This document shows positions 1 to 10,371 of a DNA stretch of 64,000 nt, piece by piece. The DNA is taken from contig NC_132917.1 of assembly GCF_047675955.1 (NCBI RefSeq), positions 12,537,887 to 12,601,886 on the forward strand, written 5' to 3'. Both the position numbers and the translations under genes were made by a program. Positions within the stretch are counted from its first letter, which is position 1. Each line of letters starts with the position of its first letter. The notes under the pieces are model-generated. The model made no database searches. It saw only the letters and a list, made by a program, of their open reading frames with translations, and had not been told where the DNA came from. The DNA is from Chlorocebus sabaeus. Taxonomy: Eukaryota; Chordata; Mammalia; Primates; Cercopithecidae.

Positions 1-1268
1 AGTGTGATTAGAAATCATTCTGATTCTAAAAAGAAAACATAACAATTTGACTCAGAATATTAATGAGGCACAAATGGCCCCAAGAACCATACCATAGATT
101 AATTGTGATGGACTCATGATAAGATCAATCCCACCAGCCCATCCAGGGGAACTGGCGGTACACGCCCAGCTGCAAGAGCAGGTGTTTGGTTAGGTCACCT
201 GCTCAGTCCTGACCTGTGTCAGCCAGGTGCTCCAGGAAGCTGACACTGAGAGGGAATAAGGAGAGTGCAAGGATATTATGGGGGAAAGCATGTGAAAGAT
301 ACAAAAGGAAGGACATCAAGATGAGGGACATCAAGCTTTCAAGGATTCATAGGTGGATCCAGCACCTGTGAAAAGAAGGGAGGAAGGCAGTGACCAGGCC
401 TGGGCAGGGAGAGATGCAGAGAGCAGTGCAGATTAGATCATTTCAGCCAACCCAACAAGGAGCACCCGAGAAGGATCATCTATCAAAGGAGTCCTGTCCT
501 GGGAAGAAACGTCCAGATTCTAGTCCCCTTGCCCTGCTCAGACATTGTTTGAGGGTTTCTCAGGAAGAGCACAGCCTTGCCCTGAAAGGTGGGGTAGATC
601 CTGGAAATGCTTTGCAGCACAACAACCAGTTCTTTATTGAAGGTTGACCCTGGGGGTACAGCTCCATGGCCACCACACTCCTTGGTACCATCCCCACCTC
701 TGTGCAGCTTCTACACACCCAGAGTTACCTAAACCTCGGCCCTGGCTCGGGGAGGGAGGTTACTCTGTGTCCATCAATCCATAGCTGGATCTCTTGGTGC
801 CAGTTCTGCCTGGCAGCCTGCCTAACCTATTCACATACTTCCGTTCTAGCAAATGGACGTCACATTTGCTCTAGGGCTCAAGCTACCACACTGCCCCAAT
901 TCCTTAGGAAGAGATTCTATACTGCTGCCTCTATCCCCCAAGCCAGGAGACTGACCATGATCTTCAGATAGGGGCTTCTCTCCTTCGTTTTTTCAGGATG
1001 GAACGGCCAGCTGGTTGTCTTCTTTTCATTCATAAATTGAGGGTGGTCATGCCTCCCTCACGGGGTTCAGGAATAAATGTGGCAGCAGCTGTGAGTGAAC
1101 CTCCTGATCCAGAGGACAGAATTTGGAGATGGGGAGCCACTACTGCTGCCTACTCCGTCAGCCCTGGGATTCAGCAGTGCTGCTGAGCAACCAGTGGGGA
1201 CCAGACTCTCACTGCGGCTGTGAACGCTGCAAGGGATGTGCACGTACCTTTCCTCATTATCTGTATGT
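1..1268. other. Unassigned non-coding sequence
   Basis: I recognise no gene or repeat here. The longest open frame is about 100 codons, starting at 666. It has no homology I recognise and no splice context, so I treat it as chance. Base composition is mixed and moderately GC-rich at 630-1200. Some of this may be a decayed LTR that I cannot name. Confidence 0.4.
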
Positions 1269-1309
1269 GTTTTTTTGTTGTTGTTGTTTTTTGTTTTTTG
1301 TTTTTTTTA
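1269..1309. repeat. T-rich low-complexity run
   Basis: Runs of T are broken by single G residues, in the TTG and TTTTTTG style. It abuts the L2 fragment that follows. It could be the degraded poly(A) of a minus-strand retroelement, but I see no recognisable body for one. Confidence 0.7.
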
Positions 1310-1317
1310 TCTTTTAG

Positions 1318-1461
1318 TCCCCATTAGACTGGAAGCTCCGTGAGAATTTTTGTGTTAGTTTCTCGGCTGTGCTCCCTGTGGATCCCCCAGTTCACAAAAC
1401 AGGGGCCAGGCAGATACTAAGTGTTCAGCAAGTATTTGTTGAATAAATAAATGCGGTCCTG
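1318..1461 (+). repeat. L2 LINE, 3' terminal fragment
   Basis: It shows the L2 3'-UTR signature in order: 'gactggaagctccgtgag', a 'ggccaggcagatactaagtg' segment, and the terminal 'tatttgttgaataaataa'. It lacks any reverse-transcriptase coding sequence. The orientation is sense on the plus strand. Confidence 0.75.
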
Positions 1462-1474
1462 TCAGCAACTCTCA

Positions 1475-1610
1475 GAGGGAAGCATAATATTGCCTACATT
1501 TTAAATATGGGGAAACTGAGGCTGGAGGAGGTGAACTGACTTGGCAAAAATCACCCTGGTAGTCACGGCTGCTCCAAACTCAAGGTCTGATTGGCTGAGC
1601 GTTCCGTATT
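1475..1610 (-). repeat. MIR SINE fragment
   Basis: It carries the antisense MIR core: a 'ggggaaactgaggctggag' block followed by a divergent form of the 'aacttgcccaaggtcac' block. This is an old tRNA-derived SINE of mammals and is highly diverged here. Confidence 0.7.
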
Positions 1611-1740
1611 AATTCTGCTCCTGACCCCAGATTGTACAGGAGTTCTACCCAAACATCTCTCAAACATCTGCATGTACAACCACATATATAATAAGGAGAA
1701 TTTGGGGTGTCAGTGAGGTGGTAGACATGTATCTGTTTTT

Positions 1741-1860
1741 CTCATTTAGTTGTCACAACAAGCCAATAAACTAGGTCCTGAGTCCCCATTGTAGAGATGA
1801 AGAAATTCAAGCTCAGAACAGTGCTGTCGGCTGGTAGGAGGCACACAGAGCTGGGGGTGT
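1741..1860 (-). repeat. MIR SINE fragment
   Basis: Antisense MIR core: 'ccccattgtagagatgaag', 'aaattcaagctcagaaca', then the decayed B-box end. It is separated from the next L2 by only a few bases. Confidence 0.65.
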
Positions 1861-1884
1861 ATGACTTCATCCTCTTGTGGTCCC

Positions 1885-2175
1885 TCTGCTGCAGACACTC
1901 TCTCCCTCTGTGTCCCCCTGGGTGCTGCCTTCCCCTCCTCCAGGTGACAACTCAAAAGACATCTCATCAGAGAGGCCTTCCTGGACCACCCCTCAAGCAC
2001 AGCCCCAAGTTCCTCCCTGTCAAGTTATCTTCCCATTGTCATCAGAATGGGATATCACCTCATTCACTTTGGAGTTTGTCTCCCATCACTAACACCAAGG
2101 ATCCTTGCAGACACGTGCTCTTCCCCATCCCTGGCGTCTGGACGGTACTGGGCACACAGGAGGAGTGCGGTTAGT
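1885..2175 (+). repeat. L2 LINE, 3' region
   Basis: It contains the L2 block 'cagagaggccttcctggacc' preceded by a 'ctcctccaggtgacaactc' segment. It ends with a 'tactgggcacacaggaggag' version of the L2 tail. The 125-residue open frame crossing it (1797-2174) is explained by this repeat and is not a gene. Confidence 0.75.
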
Positions 2176-2198
2176 GTATGCAGACTGTATGCCTCTTT

Positions 2199-2508
2199 CT
2201 TTCTTTTTTCTTTTTCTTTTTTTTTTTTCGAGGTGAAGTTTCATTCTGTTGCCCAGGCTGGAGTTCAGTGGTGTGATCTCGGCTCACTGCAACCTCCGTC
2301 TCTCAGGTTTAAACGATTCTCCTCCCTCAGCCTCCTGAGTAGCTGGGATTACAGATGCATGCCACCATGTATGGCTAATTTTTGTATTTTTAGCAGGGAC
2401 AGGTTTCACCATGTTGGCCAGGCTGGTCTTGAACTCCTGACCCCATGATCTGTCCCGCTTGGCCTCCCAAAGTACTAGGATTACAGGCGTGAGCCACTGA
2501 GCCCAGCC
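2199..2508 (-). mobile_element. Alu SINE (AluS-like), near full length
   Basis: It is a dimeric Alu read antisense. The poly-T end is at the left, followed by 'ttgcccaggctggag', 'ctcactgcaacctcc', the 'gctaatttttgtattttta' linker and the terminal 'gtgagccactgagcccagcc'. The flanks carry a decayed target-site duplication around 'gactg..tctttct' (2183 on and 2509 on). It is inserted just past the L2 tail. The 133-residue open frame at 2047-2448 reads through the antisense Alu and is a well-known artefact. Confidence 0.95.
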
Positions 2509-2639
2509 TGACTGCGTCTTTCTACCACGATGAACAACTTCTCTCAGGGGACGCTTCGCATCTCCTGGGCCTCATAGGCCTGAAAAGTGTAAAGGGACCT
2601 GAAGAGGAAACATAATTCATATCTCTGCAACTTAGAGAC

Positions 2640-2800
2640 AGAGGAAAATTGTTCTTTCACATCCTCTGAAGATGAAAATTACAGCTTTGCTCAGGAACTC
2701 ATCCCATTGTCTAACCACCCTGCCAGGAAATTCTTCTACAGATCTGACCTAAATTTGTCCAGCTGTGGCTGAAACTGACTGTCCTGGGTGGTCCTCGGTC
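2640..2800. repeat. Possible ancient CR1/L3-type LINE fragment
   Basis: The segment around 'ctaaccaccctgccaggaaa' and 'acctaaatttgtccagctg' resembles the conserved block of L3/CR1-type elements. This is from memory only and the match is weak. It may be unique sequence. Confidence 0.3.
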
Positions 2801-2954
2801 GTGGCAGCCGGTGAAAGAGCTCTTTGTGTCAAATGATGATACCCCACCCAGACCTCTCCATGAGAGAGAACAGTGGACTTCCCACAGGGTTACAGCCCGA
2901 GTGATTTCGCAGGCTCCAGGGAGGCAGCGCGAGTGCAGGAGATGACGCCCCAGA

Positions 2955-3115
2955 GAAGCCTGGAATATCTGGATGCAAATTCTAGCTCCTCATCTGCCGG
3001 CTGGGTGACCCAGGCTGAGTGATTTAACCTCCAGAGTTCATTTGGTCATCAACAGTGGGCACAATAATACCTCTCTCACAGGACTGTTTATAAGGGACAG
3101 GATGGCTGTGAGCTG
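2955..3115 (+). repeat. MIR SINE
   Basis: Sense MIR: 'ggctgggtgacccaggctga', a degraded 'ttaacctccagagttcattt', then 'cacaataatacctctctcac' and 'aggactgtttataag'. Confidence 0.7.
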
Positions 3116-3154
3116 TTGCTTGTTTCTCTCGTTCTTCATTTATTTAAAAGTTGC

Positions 3155-3271
3155 AAAGCTGGGTGGCTTCATGCCTGTAATCCCAGAGTCTGGGGAGGTC
3201 AAGTACGGAGTATATTTGAAGCCAGGAGTTTGAAACCAGACTAAGCAACATAGCAAGACCCATCTCAAAAA

Positions 3272-3359
<88 letters not shown>

Positions 3360-3550
3360 AGGAAAGAAAGAAGGAAAGAAAGAAAGAGAAAAAAGTAGTC
3401 AGGTATGGTAACACACACCTGTAGTCCCAGCTACAAGGGAAGCTAAGGTGGGAGGATTGCTTGAACCCAGGAGTTTGAGGCTACAATGCGCTATGATCTT
3501 ACCACTGCACTCCAGCCTGGGCAACAAGTGAGACCGTATTTCTAAAACAC
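3155..3550 (+). mobile_element. AluJ SINE with an expanded AAAG microsatellite in its linker
   Basis: The left monomer ('ggcttcatgcctgtaatccc', 'agcaagacccatctcaaaa') is followed by a long AAAG run where the A-rich linker of Alu normally sits. The right monomer then follows ('acacctgtagtcccagctac', 'ccactgcactccagcctggg'). The many CpG losses and the old diagnostic positions suggest AluJ. Confidence 0.9.
3271..3393. repeat. (AAAG)n short tandem repeat
   Basis: About 22 uninterrupted AAAG units run from roughly 3271 to 3360, followed by units interrupted by AAGG. It arose inside the Alu linker. The Phe/Leu/Ser-rich minus-strand open frame over it is only the repeat translated. Confidence 0.98.
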
Positions 3551-4179
3551 ATTAAAAATAAAATAAAAGGTGCAGCTAACTCATAAGGGTTTATGAGTAC
3601 AGAAAAGAATAAACGACCAGTCCAAGCTCACTGAACAAATTTAGGGCAGAGATCAGAACATCTCTTTCATCACGGTTACAGAATTACCCTTGCAATTTCC
3701 CCTCAACTCTCAGGCAAGTTTGAAGCTCCCTCTGATCTCAAATCCGTAAGGGAAAAGTGTTCGCTACATAGAGAGAGGGTTTTTGAGCCGAATCATTTTT
3801 AAGGCACCCGATATGCTCCCAGGAGGAGACTTGAGACTTCAGGGCTACCTGGCTGACAAATGTTAGGCTCATTACATCTCCCAACAGCTCCACATCTCAT
3901 TCAACCAAACTCGCTTCAAGTCATGCCATCTCCATCCTTCCACGGAACCTGGCAGTGTGGGAGCTGACAACGCAAAGACTCAGAGGCGGCCAAGGCTGCA
4001 GACGTGGGCTGTCTTGGCTCCCATCATGGGTAGATGCAGTCACATCAGATCCCTCGCAGCCAAGCAAACACAGCTGTGACCGATATTGTCACTGTTTCCA
4101 CCTCAAATTAACACTTATTTTCAAAATTTTACCTACAGGCATGAGGCAAGGAATAAATCCTTAGTGCCGGAAGGCGTCT

Positions 4180-4256
4180 TAGTTTGTCTTATAGATGCAG
4201 AAGCTGAAGAGGGGAGTGTCTTGCCCATTGCTTTTATGGCAGGGCAAAGCTAGAAC
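4180..4256 (-). repeat. MIR SINE fragment
   Basis: Antisense MIR core: 'atagatgcagaagctgaaga', 'gtgtcttgcccattg', 'caaagctagaacgcaggcc'. It runs directly into a sense MIR. Confidence 0.5.
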
Positions 4257-4446
4257 GCAGGCCACTCACTGGCTGTGTGAACTCAGGCAAACCATCCCAT
4301 CTCTCTGTCTCTATGTCCCCATCTATAAAACAGTGAGAGTAAACTTAAGAGGCCTCGTAATGCCAATGTGAGTATTAAATAGGTGACTAGGTATTCACTG
4401 CTTAGAATGCTTGGCATTTAGAAGGCACTGAGTGAATGCTATTATT
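4257..4446 (+). repeat. MIR SINE, long copy
   Basis: Sense MIR in full order: 'tggctgtgtgaactcaggca', 'tctctctgtctctatgtccc', 'catctataaaacagtgag', 'gagtattaaatagg', 'cttggcatttagaaggcact' and 'gagtgaatgctattatt'. Confidence 0.8.
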
Positions 4447-4550
4447 TCATCATTCCTATTTAATAGGTAAGAAAACTGAGATGCCCAGATGCAGTATCAG
4501 AGAGTGAATTAATGAAAAAGTAGAAATTAACACCAAGCTTTCCTGACTCC
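4447..4550 (-). repeat. MIR SINE fragment, tail to tail with the previous copy
   Basis: 'cctatttaataggtaagaaa' and 'actgagatgcccagatg' match the antisense MIR core. The 3' ends of two MIRs therefore meet near 4446. Confidence 0.55.
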
Positions 4551-4611
4551 CTATGGAATGCTCTTTCCTTCACAGCAATTAAATGAATAGAATCACAAAA
4601 TGTCCATGATA

Positions 4612-4957
4612 AAACCAGGCACAGTGGCTCACACATGCAATCCTAGCACTTTGGGAGGCCATGATGAGGGGATCATTTCAGTCCAGAAGTTCTAGACTAG
4701 CCTGGGCAATATAGTCAGACCCTATCTCTAAAAAAAAAAAAAAACAAAAAAAAACAGACATGGTAGCTCACACCTGTAATCCCAGCTACAAGGGAGGCTG
4801 AGGCAGGAGGATCACTTGAGCCCAGGAGGTTGAGGCTACAGTGAACCCTGATCATGCCACTGGCCTCCAGCCTGGGTGACAAAACAAGACCCTGTCTCAA
4901 AAAAAAAAAAAAAAAAAAAAAAAAAGCAAAAAAACAAAGAAGAAAGAAAAAAAAAAT
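4612..4957 (+). mobile_element. AluJ SINE, full length
   Basis: Both monomers are present. It starts at 'ccaggcacagtggctcacac', has a long A-rich linker at 4731-4754, a right arm 'cctgtaatcccagctacaag', and a poly(A) tail to about 4957 degraded with C and G. Old-type positions such as 'gatcacttgagcccaggagg' favour AluJ. It carries no coding capacity. Confidence 0.95.
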
Positions 4958-6049
4958 GTCAGTGATAGAAACGGCTTTAGACTCTTGTCCAGTTTCTCTG
5001 TTGTGCAGCATGAAAACCAAGGTGCAAAAAGGAGAAATGCCAGCTGTACTGGATCCACCTCGGAAGACGATGAGATATATAGATTACCGGACCCAACTCT
5101 GAACCTACAGAACTAACATCTCTAGAAGCAGCACCTGAAATGTTTTATTTTTAAGTTACTCTCATGAAGCCAGCTCAAAACAGACTTGTGGACTGGTGTT
5201 TCTAATTCCGAATCACTGAATTATAGCATTCCAGCCTGGCTTACATAAATGTTTTGATTACATTGGTATCTCTAGGCCAGTAACCTACAAATGATCTTCA
5301 TTTTACTTCTCTTGTATGCCTATCTATTGATTTACAAATTATGTAATCAAACTACTTCACTCAAAATATTATGTGTATTATTGAAGTGACATGCAAAATA
5401 TAGAAATTTTTGAAAAGAAATATATTTTGTTATATAAATATAAATTCTCTTTGTAATAGAATATAAATGGAAAATAAATAGAAATAGAAACTCCAACATT
5501 GTCTTCCCATCACAACAGGTCATCCTGAGCATTGCCTAGGGAACCTCCCCCAACCCTGGAGACCACAGTTCTAGAGACGAACGTATTATTTGAAAGCACC
5601 AAGGGGCATGCCACCAAACTGCTGCTGCACAGTCTCCTGTCCTCTTCTGTCATTTAGAAGTGCAAAGTTTTGAAGGAGAAGCTGGTGTATTACCCCTGAT
5701 GGTACTGGTTTCCCTGAGACAACAGGAACTGCTGAACTTGTCCTTGAGATCCAATCTGTGTCAGGCTAACTCCACATACTTTATCTAATATCTCCATTTC
5801 TTGTCCTTGCCCCAAGTAGTGTAGGTGCTAATGTAATTGGACATGCAGTGAGTCATGTCATTAGTGGACGACTCACGGTGCATTAAAGGTTATCCCTGGA
5901 AGTGTGGCTCTTTCTACTCTGTCCACATCCAGCAGGAGGGGTGACCTGACCTCAGAGAAAGCCATACCAGCTCTAATACCTTTCTGCTTGTCTTCATTAA
6001 CTCCGGAAATTCATTTCTGCGTTTAGGAATTTAAAGACATACATCTTTG
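4958..6049. other. Unassigned, mostly AT-rich sequence
   Basis: No gene seen. 5340-5500 is strongly AT-rich. A weak antisense MIR resemblance occurs near 5755-5830 ('tgtgtcaggctaactcc', 'actttatctaatatc'), too decayed to list separately. Confidence 0.4.
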
Positions 6050-6353
6050 GGCCGGGCGTGGTGGCTCACGCCTGTAATCCCAGCACTTTTGGAGGCTGAG
6101 GCAGGCAGATCATTTGAGGTCAGGAATTCGAGACCAGCTTGGCCAACATGGTGAAACCCCGTCTCTACTAAAAATACAAAAATTAGCCAGGCATGGTGGC
6201 GCATGCCTGTAGTCCCAGCTGTTCGGGAGATTGAGGCAGGAGGATCGCTTGAACCTGGGAGGTGGAGGTTGCATTGAGCCAAGATTATACCATTGCACTC
6301 CAGCCGGGGCAACAGAGTGAGAGATCGTCCAAAAAAATAAAAATAATTAAAAA
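6050..6353 (+). mobile_element. Alu SINE (AluS-like), full length with target-site duplication
   Basis: It starts 'ggccgggcgtggtggctcac' and has the S-type 'tcaggaattcgagaccagc' and 'actaaaaatacaaaaattag'. It ends in an A-rich tail with T interruptions. The flanks 'aaagacatacatctttgg' (from about 6034) and 'aaagatatacttctttgg' (from about 6353) form an imperfect duplication, as expected from L1-driven insertion. Confidence 0.96.
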
Positions 6354-6654
6354 AAGATATACTTCTTTGGCCATACGCTTACTCAAGCACTACTAGAATT
6401 GGTACCCAGCCCAGTGGACACTGCTCTTTGGCAGTGGCGCTTTGCTTTGCTGTTGTCCCTTGTGTCCTCACATGAGGGAGAGGTGGCAGGCCAGGTAGTT
6501 GTGAGCCCCATAGTCCCATCCTGTTTCCTCTTTGTATCGTTCAGACGGGTCTCTGCTCCAGTATATTCTGTACTCACCCCAGGCCAGCTGCATTCCAGCA
6601 ACATTTTCCAATAAACTTTCTAACAGTTAACTTAAGTTCCAAACTTAGGCAGTG
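6354..6654. other. Unassigned sequence between Alu and MIR
   Basis: No recognised repeat. Overlapping open frames of about 70 codons exist on both strands and have no supporting features. Confidence 0.4.
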
Positions 6655-6842
6655 CAGAGTCTGTTGGCTTTGAGTCAGATACTCTTAGTAATACCACTGA
6701 ATGCTTCAGTGAACTTGGACAAGTCAATTGATCTAACTGGGTCTATGTTCTTATCTATACAATGAAGATACTTATCTGCCTTACCTAACTCATTTGACTG
6801 GTGTGTAAGATGAAATTTGAAAATGTGTTTTGTAAGCTAAAA
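6655..6842 (+). repeat. MIR SINE
   Basis: Sense MIR: 'tggctttgagtcagatac', 'aacttggacaagtcaa', 'tatctatacaatgaagata', 'cttatctgccttacc', 'gtgtgtaagatgaaa'. Confidence 0.7.
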
Positions 6843-7061
6843 TAATCCCACCCAAATGAAAGAGAGGCAGAACCATCAACCATCAACGAAAAAATATATA
6901 TTCTTGTTTGCTTTTTATTTACTTTTGTTTTGTTTCTAAGGCAGTGCAATTTGAAACTCAGTGGGTTTTCTTCACTTTAAATAAAATTATCATTGGAATT
7001 AGCATACTTAGAAAATTTGGTAAAGATCTTGAAAATAGGAAATTTTATGTAAGTTGTAATC

Positions 7062-7362
7062 ATTCATTCTTCAATTCATGCTAACCATGTACTGAAGCCT
7101 TATTATATGTCAAACGTGTTCTGCGAAGTACTGGAGAAAGATGAATAAGACACAGTTCTGCTTCTCAGTAAGCTCACAATCAAATGAGAGCAAGACAGAG
7201 AAGTAACCCTACAATCACAGTCCAATGCGCTGAGGTCTGTGAAAGGAATGTGAACACAGTGCCTGTGGGAGTGATCAGGAGAGCTGCCAAACCTAACCCA
7301 GGTTCAGGGAGCAGAAGTCACTGAAATATACATAAGAGTTAATAAAGCTAAAGAGGTAGGGG
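7062..7362 (-). repeat. L2 LINE, antisense, 5' part of a split copy
   Basis: Antisense L2 tail: 'tattatatgtcaaacgtgtt', 'gaagtactggagaaagatga', 'cagtaagctcacaatcaaat'. It continues after the Alu insertion at 7363. Confidence 0.65.
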
Positions 7363-7662
7363 AAGGCAGGCGCGGTGGTTCAGGCTTGTAATCCTGGCAC
7401 TTTGGGAGGCCGAGGCAGATGGATCATGAGATCAGGAGTTCAAGACCAGCCTGGCCAAGATGGTGAAAACTGTCTCTACTAAAAATACAAAAATTAGGCA
7501 CGCACGGTGGCAGTTGCCTGTAATCCCAGCTACTTGGGAGGCTGAGGCAGGAGAATCGCTTGAACCCAAGGGTCGGAGGTTGCAGTGAGTGGAGATCACA
7601 CCACTGCACTCCAGCCTCGGCGACAGAGTGAGACTCCGCCTCAAAAAAAAAAAAAAAAAAAG
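7363..7662 (+). mobile_element. Alu SINE (AluS-like) inserted into L2
   Basis: A complete dimer: 'ggcaggcgcggtggttcagg', 'aaaatacaaaaattagg', 'tgcagtgagtggagatcaca', and a 19-base A tail. It splits an antisense L2, so it is younger than that L2. Confidence 0.95.
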
Positions 7663-7890
7663 AGGGGATTCCAAGTAGAGGGAGGAAATTTGTAAAGAAT
7701 TTGAGAAGAAAAAAGGCTTTGTACTTTCAGAGCATTATAAAAAGCCCTGCAGGGCTAGAGCATCCTGTGTGTAAGTGTCAGAAAGAGGTTAAGTGGGACA
7801 CAGAGCAGTGGAGGCTTTAACTTGAGGAGGGGCACGCTCTGATTTCTGTTTTAGAAAGATTCCTCTGGAGATGTCTTAAATTAGTTAGGT
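7663..7890 (-). repeat. L2 LINE, antisense, continuation
   Basis: 'gaggaggggcacgctctgat' and 'ttttagaaagattcctctgg' match the antisense L2 segment that lies upstream of the tail segment before the Alu. This supports one interrupted copy. Confidence 0.6.
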
Positions 7891-7904
7891 ACTGGAATCT
7901 GGGA

Positions 7905-8046
7905 GAGGCAGGGTTTCCCAAACCTGGCTGAACCATCAGAATTATGCAGGGATCTTGCACTCAATTCAGATTCCTAGAACCCTCCTACTCTAAGCCGGGT
8001 CCAGAGATGTGGCTTTTGAATGTGCTCTCCAGGTGATTCTCATGAA
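7905..8046 (-). mobile_element. MER5A-like hAT DNA transposon fragment
   Basis: 'ttcccaaacctggctgaacc', a 'gatcttgcactcaattcaga' segment and 'ctctccaggtgattctcatg' follow MER5A order, antisense. It is a non-autonomous Charlie-group relic with no transposase. Confidence 0.7.
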
Positions 8047-8058
8047 GCCATGTCAACT

Positions 8059-8483
8059 GTGGTGGGATTTAGGAAGGCTCCCAAAAAGAGATGTCAGAGT
8101 CCTTAGCCCCCTAACCTGTGAATGTTTACCTTGTTTGGAAAAGGTTTGGCTGATGTAATTAGGGATCGTGAGAGAAGCAGCTTCTCCTGGGTTTTCCAGG
8201 TAAGCCCTAAGTCTGCTGACTTGCATCCTTAGAAGACAGGCAGAAGACAAGAAAACACAAGAGAAGAGGAAAAGGCAGAGATTAGAATGATAGCCAGAAG
8301 AGCCCACAGGAACTGGGAGAGGAAAGGAACAAAATACCTATTGTCTCCAGACCAAGTGCAGCATTACCCATTTCTGGATTTCAGACTTCTAGACTCCAGA
8401 ATTCTGACAGAGTAACTTTCTATTGTTTCGAACTTCCCAGTTTGTAGTAATTTGTTACAGCAGCCCTGGAGAGCTAACACACC
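8059..8483 (+). mobile_element. MaLR LTR (MLT1-like), solo
   Basis: It begins 'tgtggtgggatttagg' and includes 'ccttgtttggaaaagg', 'gatgtaattagggatc' and the hallmark 3' end: 'cagacttctagactccagaa', 'ttctattgtttcgaac', 'aatttgttacagcagccc'. No internal retroviral sequence flanks it, so it is a solo LTR. Confidence 0.75.
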
Positions 8484-9025
8484 AACCAATGGTAACTTAG
8501 ATTTTCATTTACTAGGCTCCATGATGGCAGGACAAATGGTCACAAAACTGAAGCAAAGCATAATACATTGTTAGATGGAGTTTGTTGAGAAAACAACAAA
8601 TAGTACACTGAAAAAGATAATTACATCTGAGCCACAGTCCATCCTCATCCTAGGCTAAGCTTTGAACACTGCCTTTGTTTCCCCTTCCCTTCTCCTTTCA
8701 TTTGATTCAAGGTGCCATGTTTTTCTCACTCCTGGGGAAAGTGGCCATGTGGGCAACCTGAAAAACAAACAAACCTATTTCTATCTCACCGGAAGCCTCA
8801 GTCACCAGCTCTCATGGGAAAACGACCAGTCACCGGTTGCCTTGAAAAGTCAGGCCTCTGAGGATGCAGGGCTTCGAGGAGGCAGTTTCCTTGGTCTTGA
8901 TCCTAGTACAGGGGTGGTGCAGGCCAGAAACCACTTCACTGAGGCATCTGAATCCCGCTGACTAGACACCAAGGAATTTCTGTATTCATTGTGTCAGGTT
9001 GTAAGAAGAGAGTTTCCTTGATGGG
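8484..9025. other. Unassigned sequence
   Basis: No recognised repeat. A 99-codon plus-strand open frame (8662-8961) has no homology I recognise, and its base composition matches its surroundings. I treat it as chance. Confidence 0.4.
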
Positions 9026-9140
9026 TAGAGAGAGAGAGGGAAAGAGAGAAAGAGAGAGTAAGTACATGTGCGTTTTTGTGTATGTTTGGGTGTCCTTGTG
9101 TCTGTGCATATATAAGCCTGTGTATGTCTGTGTGTATCTG
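9026..9140. repeat. GA-rich then GT-rich low-complexity sequence
   Basis: An imperfect GA run at 9026-9058 gives way to a GT-rich stretch with TGTG and TATG units to about 9140. Confidence 0.8.
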
Positions 9141-9204
9141 CGTTCAGCTCCTCCCCAGGAGACATTTATTTAGGAAATAGTTTTTGTGATAGTAAAGAAA
9201 CTTC

Positions 9205-9311
9205 CTGGGCATCTAATGTACCTCAGGCCCTATTGAAAACCAAGAGGACACAGAAGTAAATGAGAGATGCAGTAGCTGCCCTGAAAACCGTTCTCAGACC
9301 AGTGGAAAGAC
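9205..9311 (-). repeat. L2 LINE fragment
   Basis: 'tgggcatctaatgtacctca', 'aaccaagaggacacagaag' and 'cagtagctgccctgaaaacc' follow the antisense L2 tail, in highly decayed form. Confidence 0.5.
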
Positions 9312-9565
9312 ACACAGTATAATGTAAAAGTGGAGGAAAATGACTTTGGGCTCAGACAAATCTCAGTTCAAATTCAGGTGCTGTCCTTCATCAGCTGAGT
9401 GATTATTAACAAGTTTCCTAAGCTCTTAAACACTTTTAATTCTTTATCTGTAAATGAAAACAATACTATCTACTCTCAAGGTTGTTGAAAGAGTTTCATG
9501 AATCAATATGTGCAGAGCCTTTGATGTAGTTCCTGTTACAAACTAGTTCTCAGTAAAAGGGAGTC
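9312..9565 (+). repeat. MIR SINE, nearly full length
   Basis: Sense MIR: 'gactttgggctcagacaaat', 'ttcaaattcaggtgctgtcc', 'agctgagtgattattaacaa', 'aattctttatctgtaaatga' and 'tcaaggttgttgaaagagtt'. The order is complete from head to tail. Confidence 0.8.
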
Positions 9566-10371
9566 ACTGTTATTTTATGTGTGTTACAGTAGAAGTAGAA
9601 AAAAGATCCAGTAAACACAACAGAAAAGAAGGAACTAAGGTAGCTTGGTGGAGTCAGGAAAAGCTTTTCGGGGTTGTCACAAAGAATCAGAAGGCTGCCA
9701 AAATGTCTAGTGATAGGATTTAAGAAGAAGGTTAGAGTTGCATCTGGGAGAAAGGGTCATCAAGGGTCCTGGCTTCCGTGTTAAGCTTGACCTGGTTTCC
9801 ATGTCAACCTCTACTGTGTAGGTTGTGGGGAAAAACCTACCTAGTTTTATAATTAATGCTAATTGAGAAATAACACTGTGTCCTCCAGTTTTATACTTAG
9901 GAAATAGAAACTGTTTATTCAAATAGTGCAGTGTTTCACCTTATAAAATCAGAGCACACACAAGCCAATCAGTTAAAGAATTAAGGTCTTACCTACCCTT
10001 CAGTTGGAGAAGGTGCATTCAACTACAAAGATTTTCTAAAACACTGATTTTTATCCTGCTTAGGTCTAAGACAGAAATGAAAAAAACCCACACATTTATG
10101 CATGTAATATTTATCATTCTTTTGCTTTAAAAATACCATATTATCACATTTTCTGAATGGTATAAGGCCATTTTTACACATCAGTTATTCAATGTTGCCA
10201 TTGATTGGCCCAGTTCCAGTTATTTATCCATGGCAAAGTGCCCCCAGCTACATAACTCACAGGGGTCACGTCTGTCCTTGTCTTGATCATGAGTCTCTTC
10301 TTTAGCTGTGTGTGGTGTGTTCTTGTCAAGCTGAACCATGACTCAACAAGTGCATTCACACATGGGATTTT
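9566..10371. other. Unassigned sequence, possibly decayed L2 at its left end
   Basis: 9600-9690 faintly resembles antisense L2 ('agtcaggaaaagcttttcgg'). The remainder is AT-rich and unrecognised. Confidence 0.35.

Noticed and set aside
1797..2174. A 125-residue open frame
   Set aside because: It covers MIR and L2 sequence.
2047..2448. A 133-residue plus-strand open frame, the longest in the window
   Set aside because: Most of it is an antisense Alu translation, a classic false protein. The start is in L2 sequence.
3140..3418. Minus-strand frame with a repeating Phe-Leu-Ser pattern
   Set aside because: Translation of the AAAG repeat inside an Alu.
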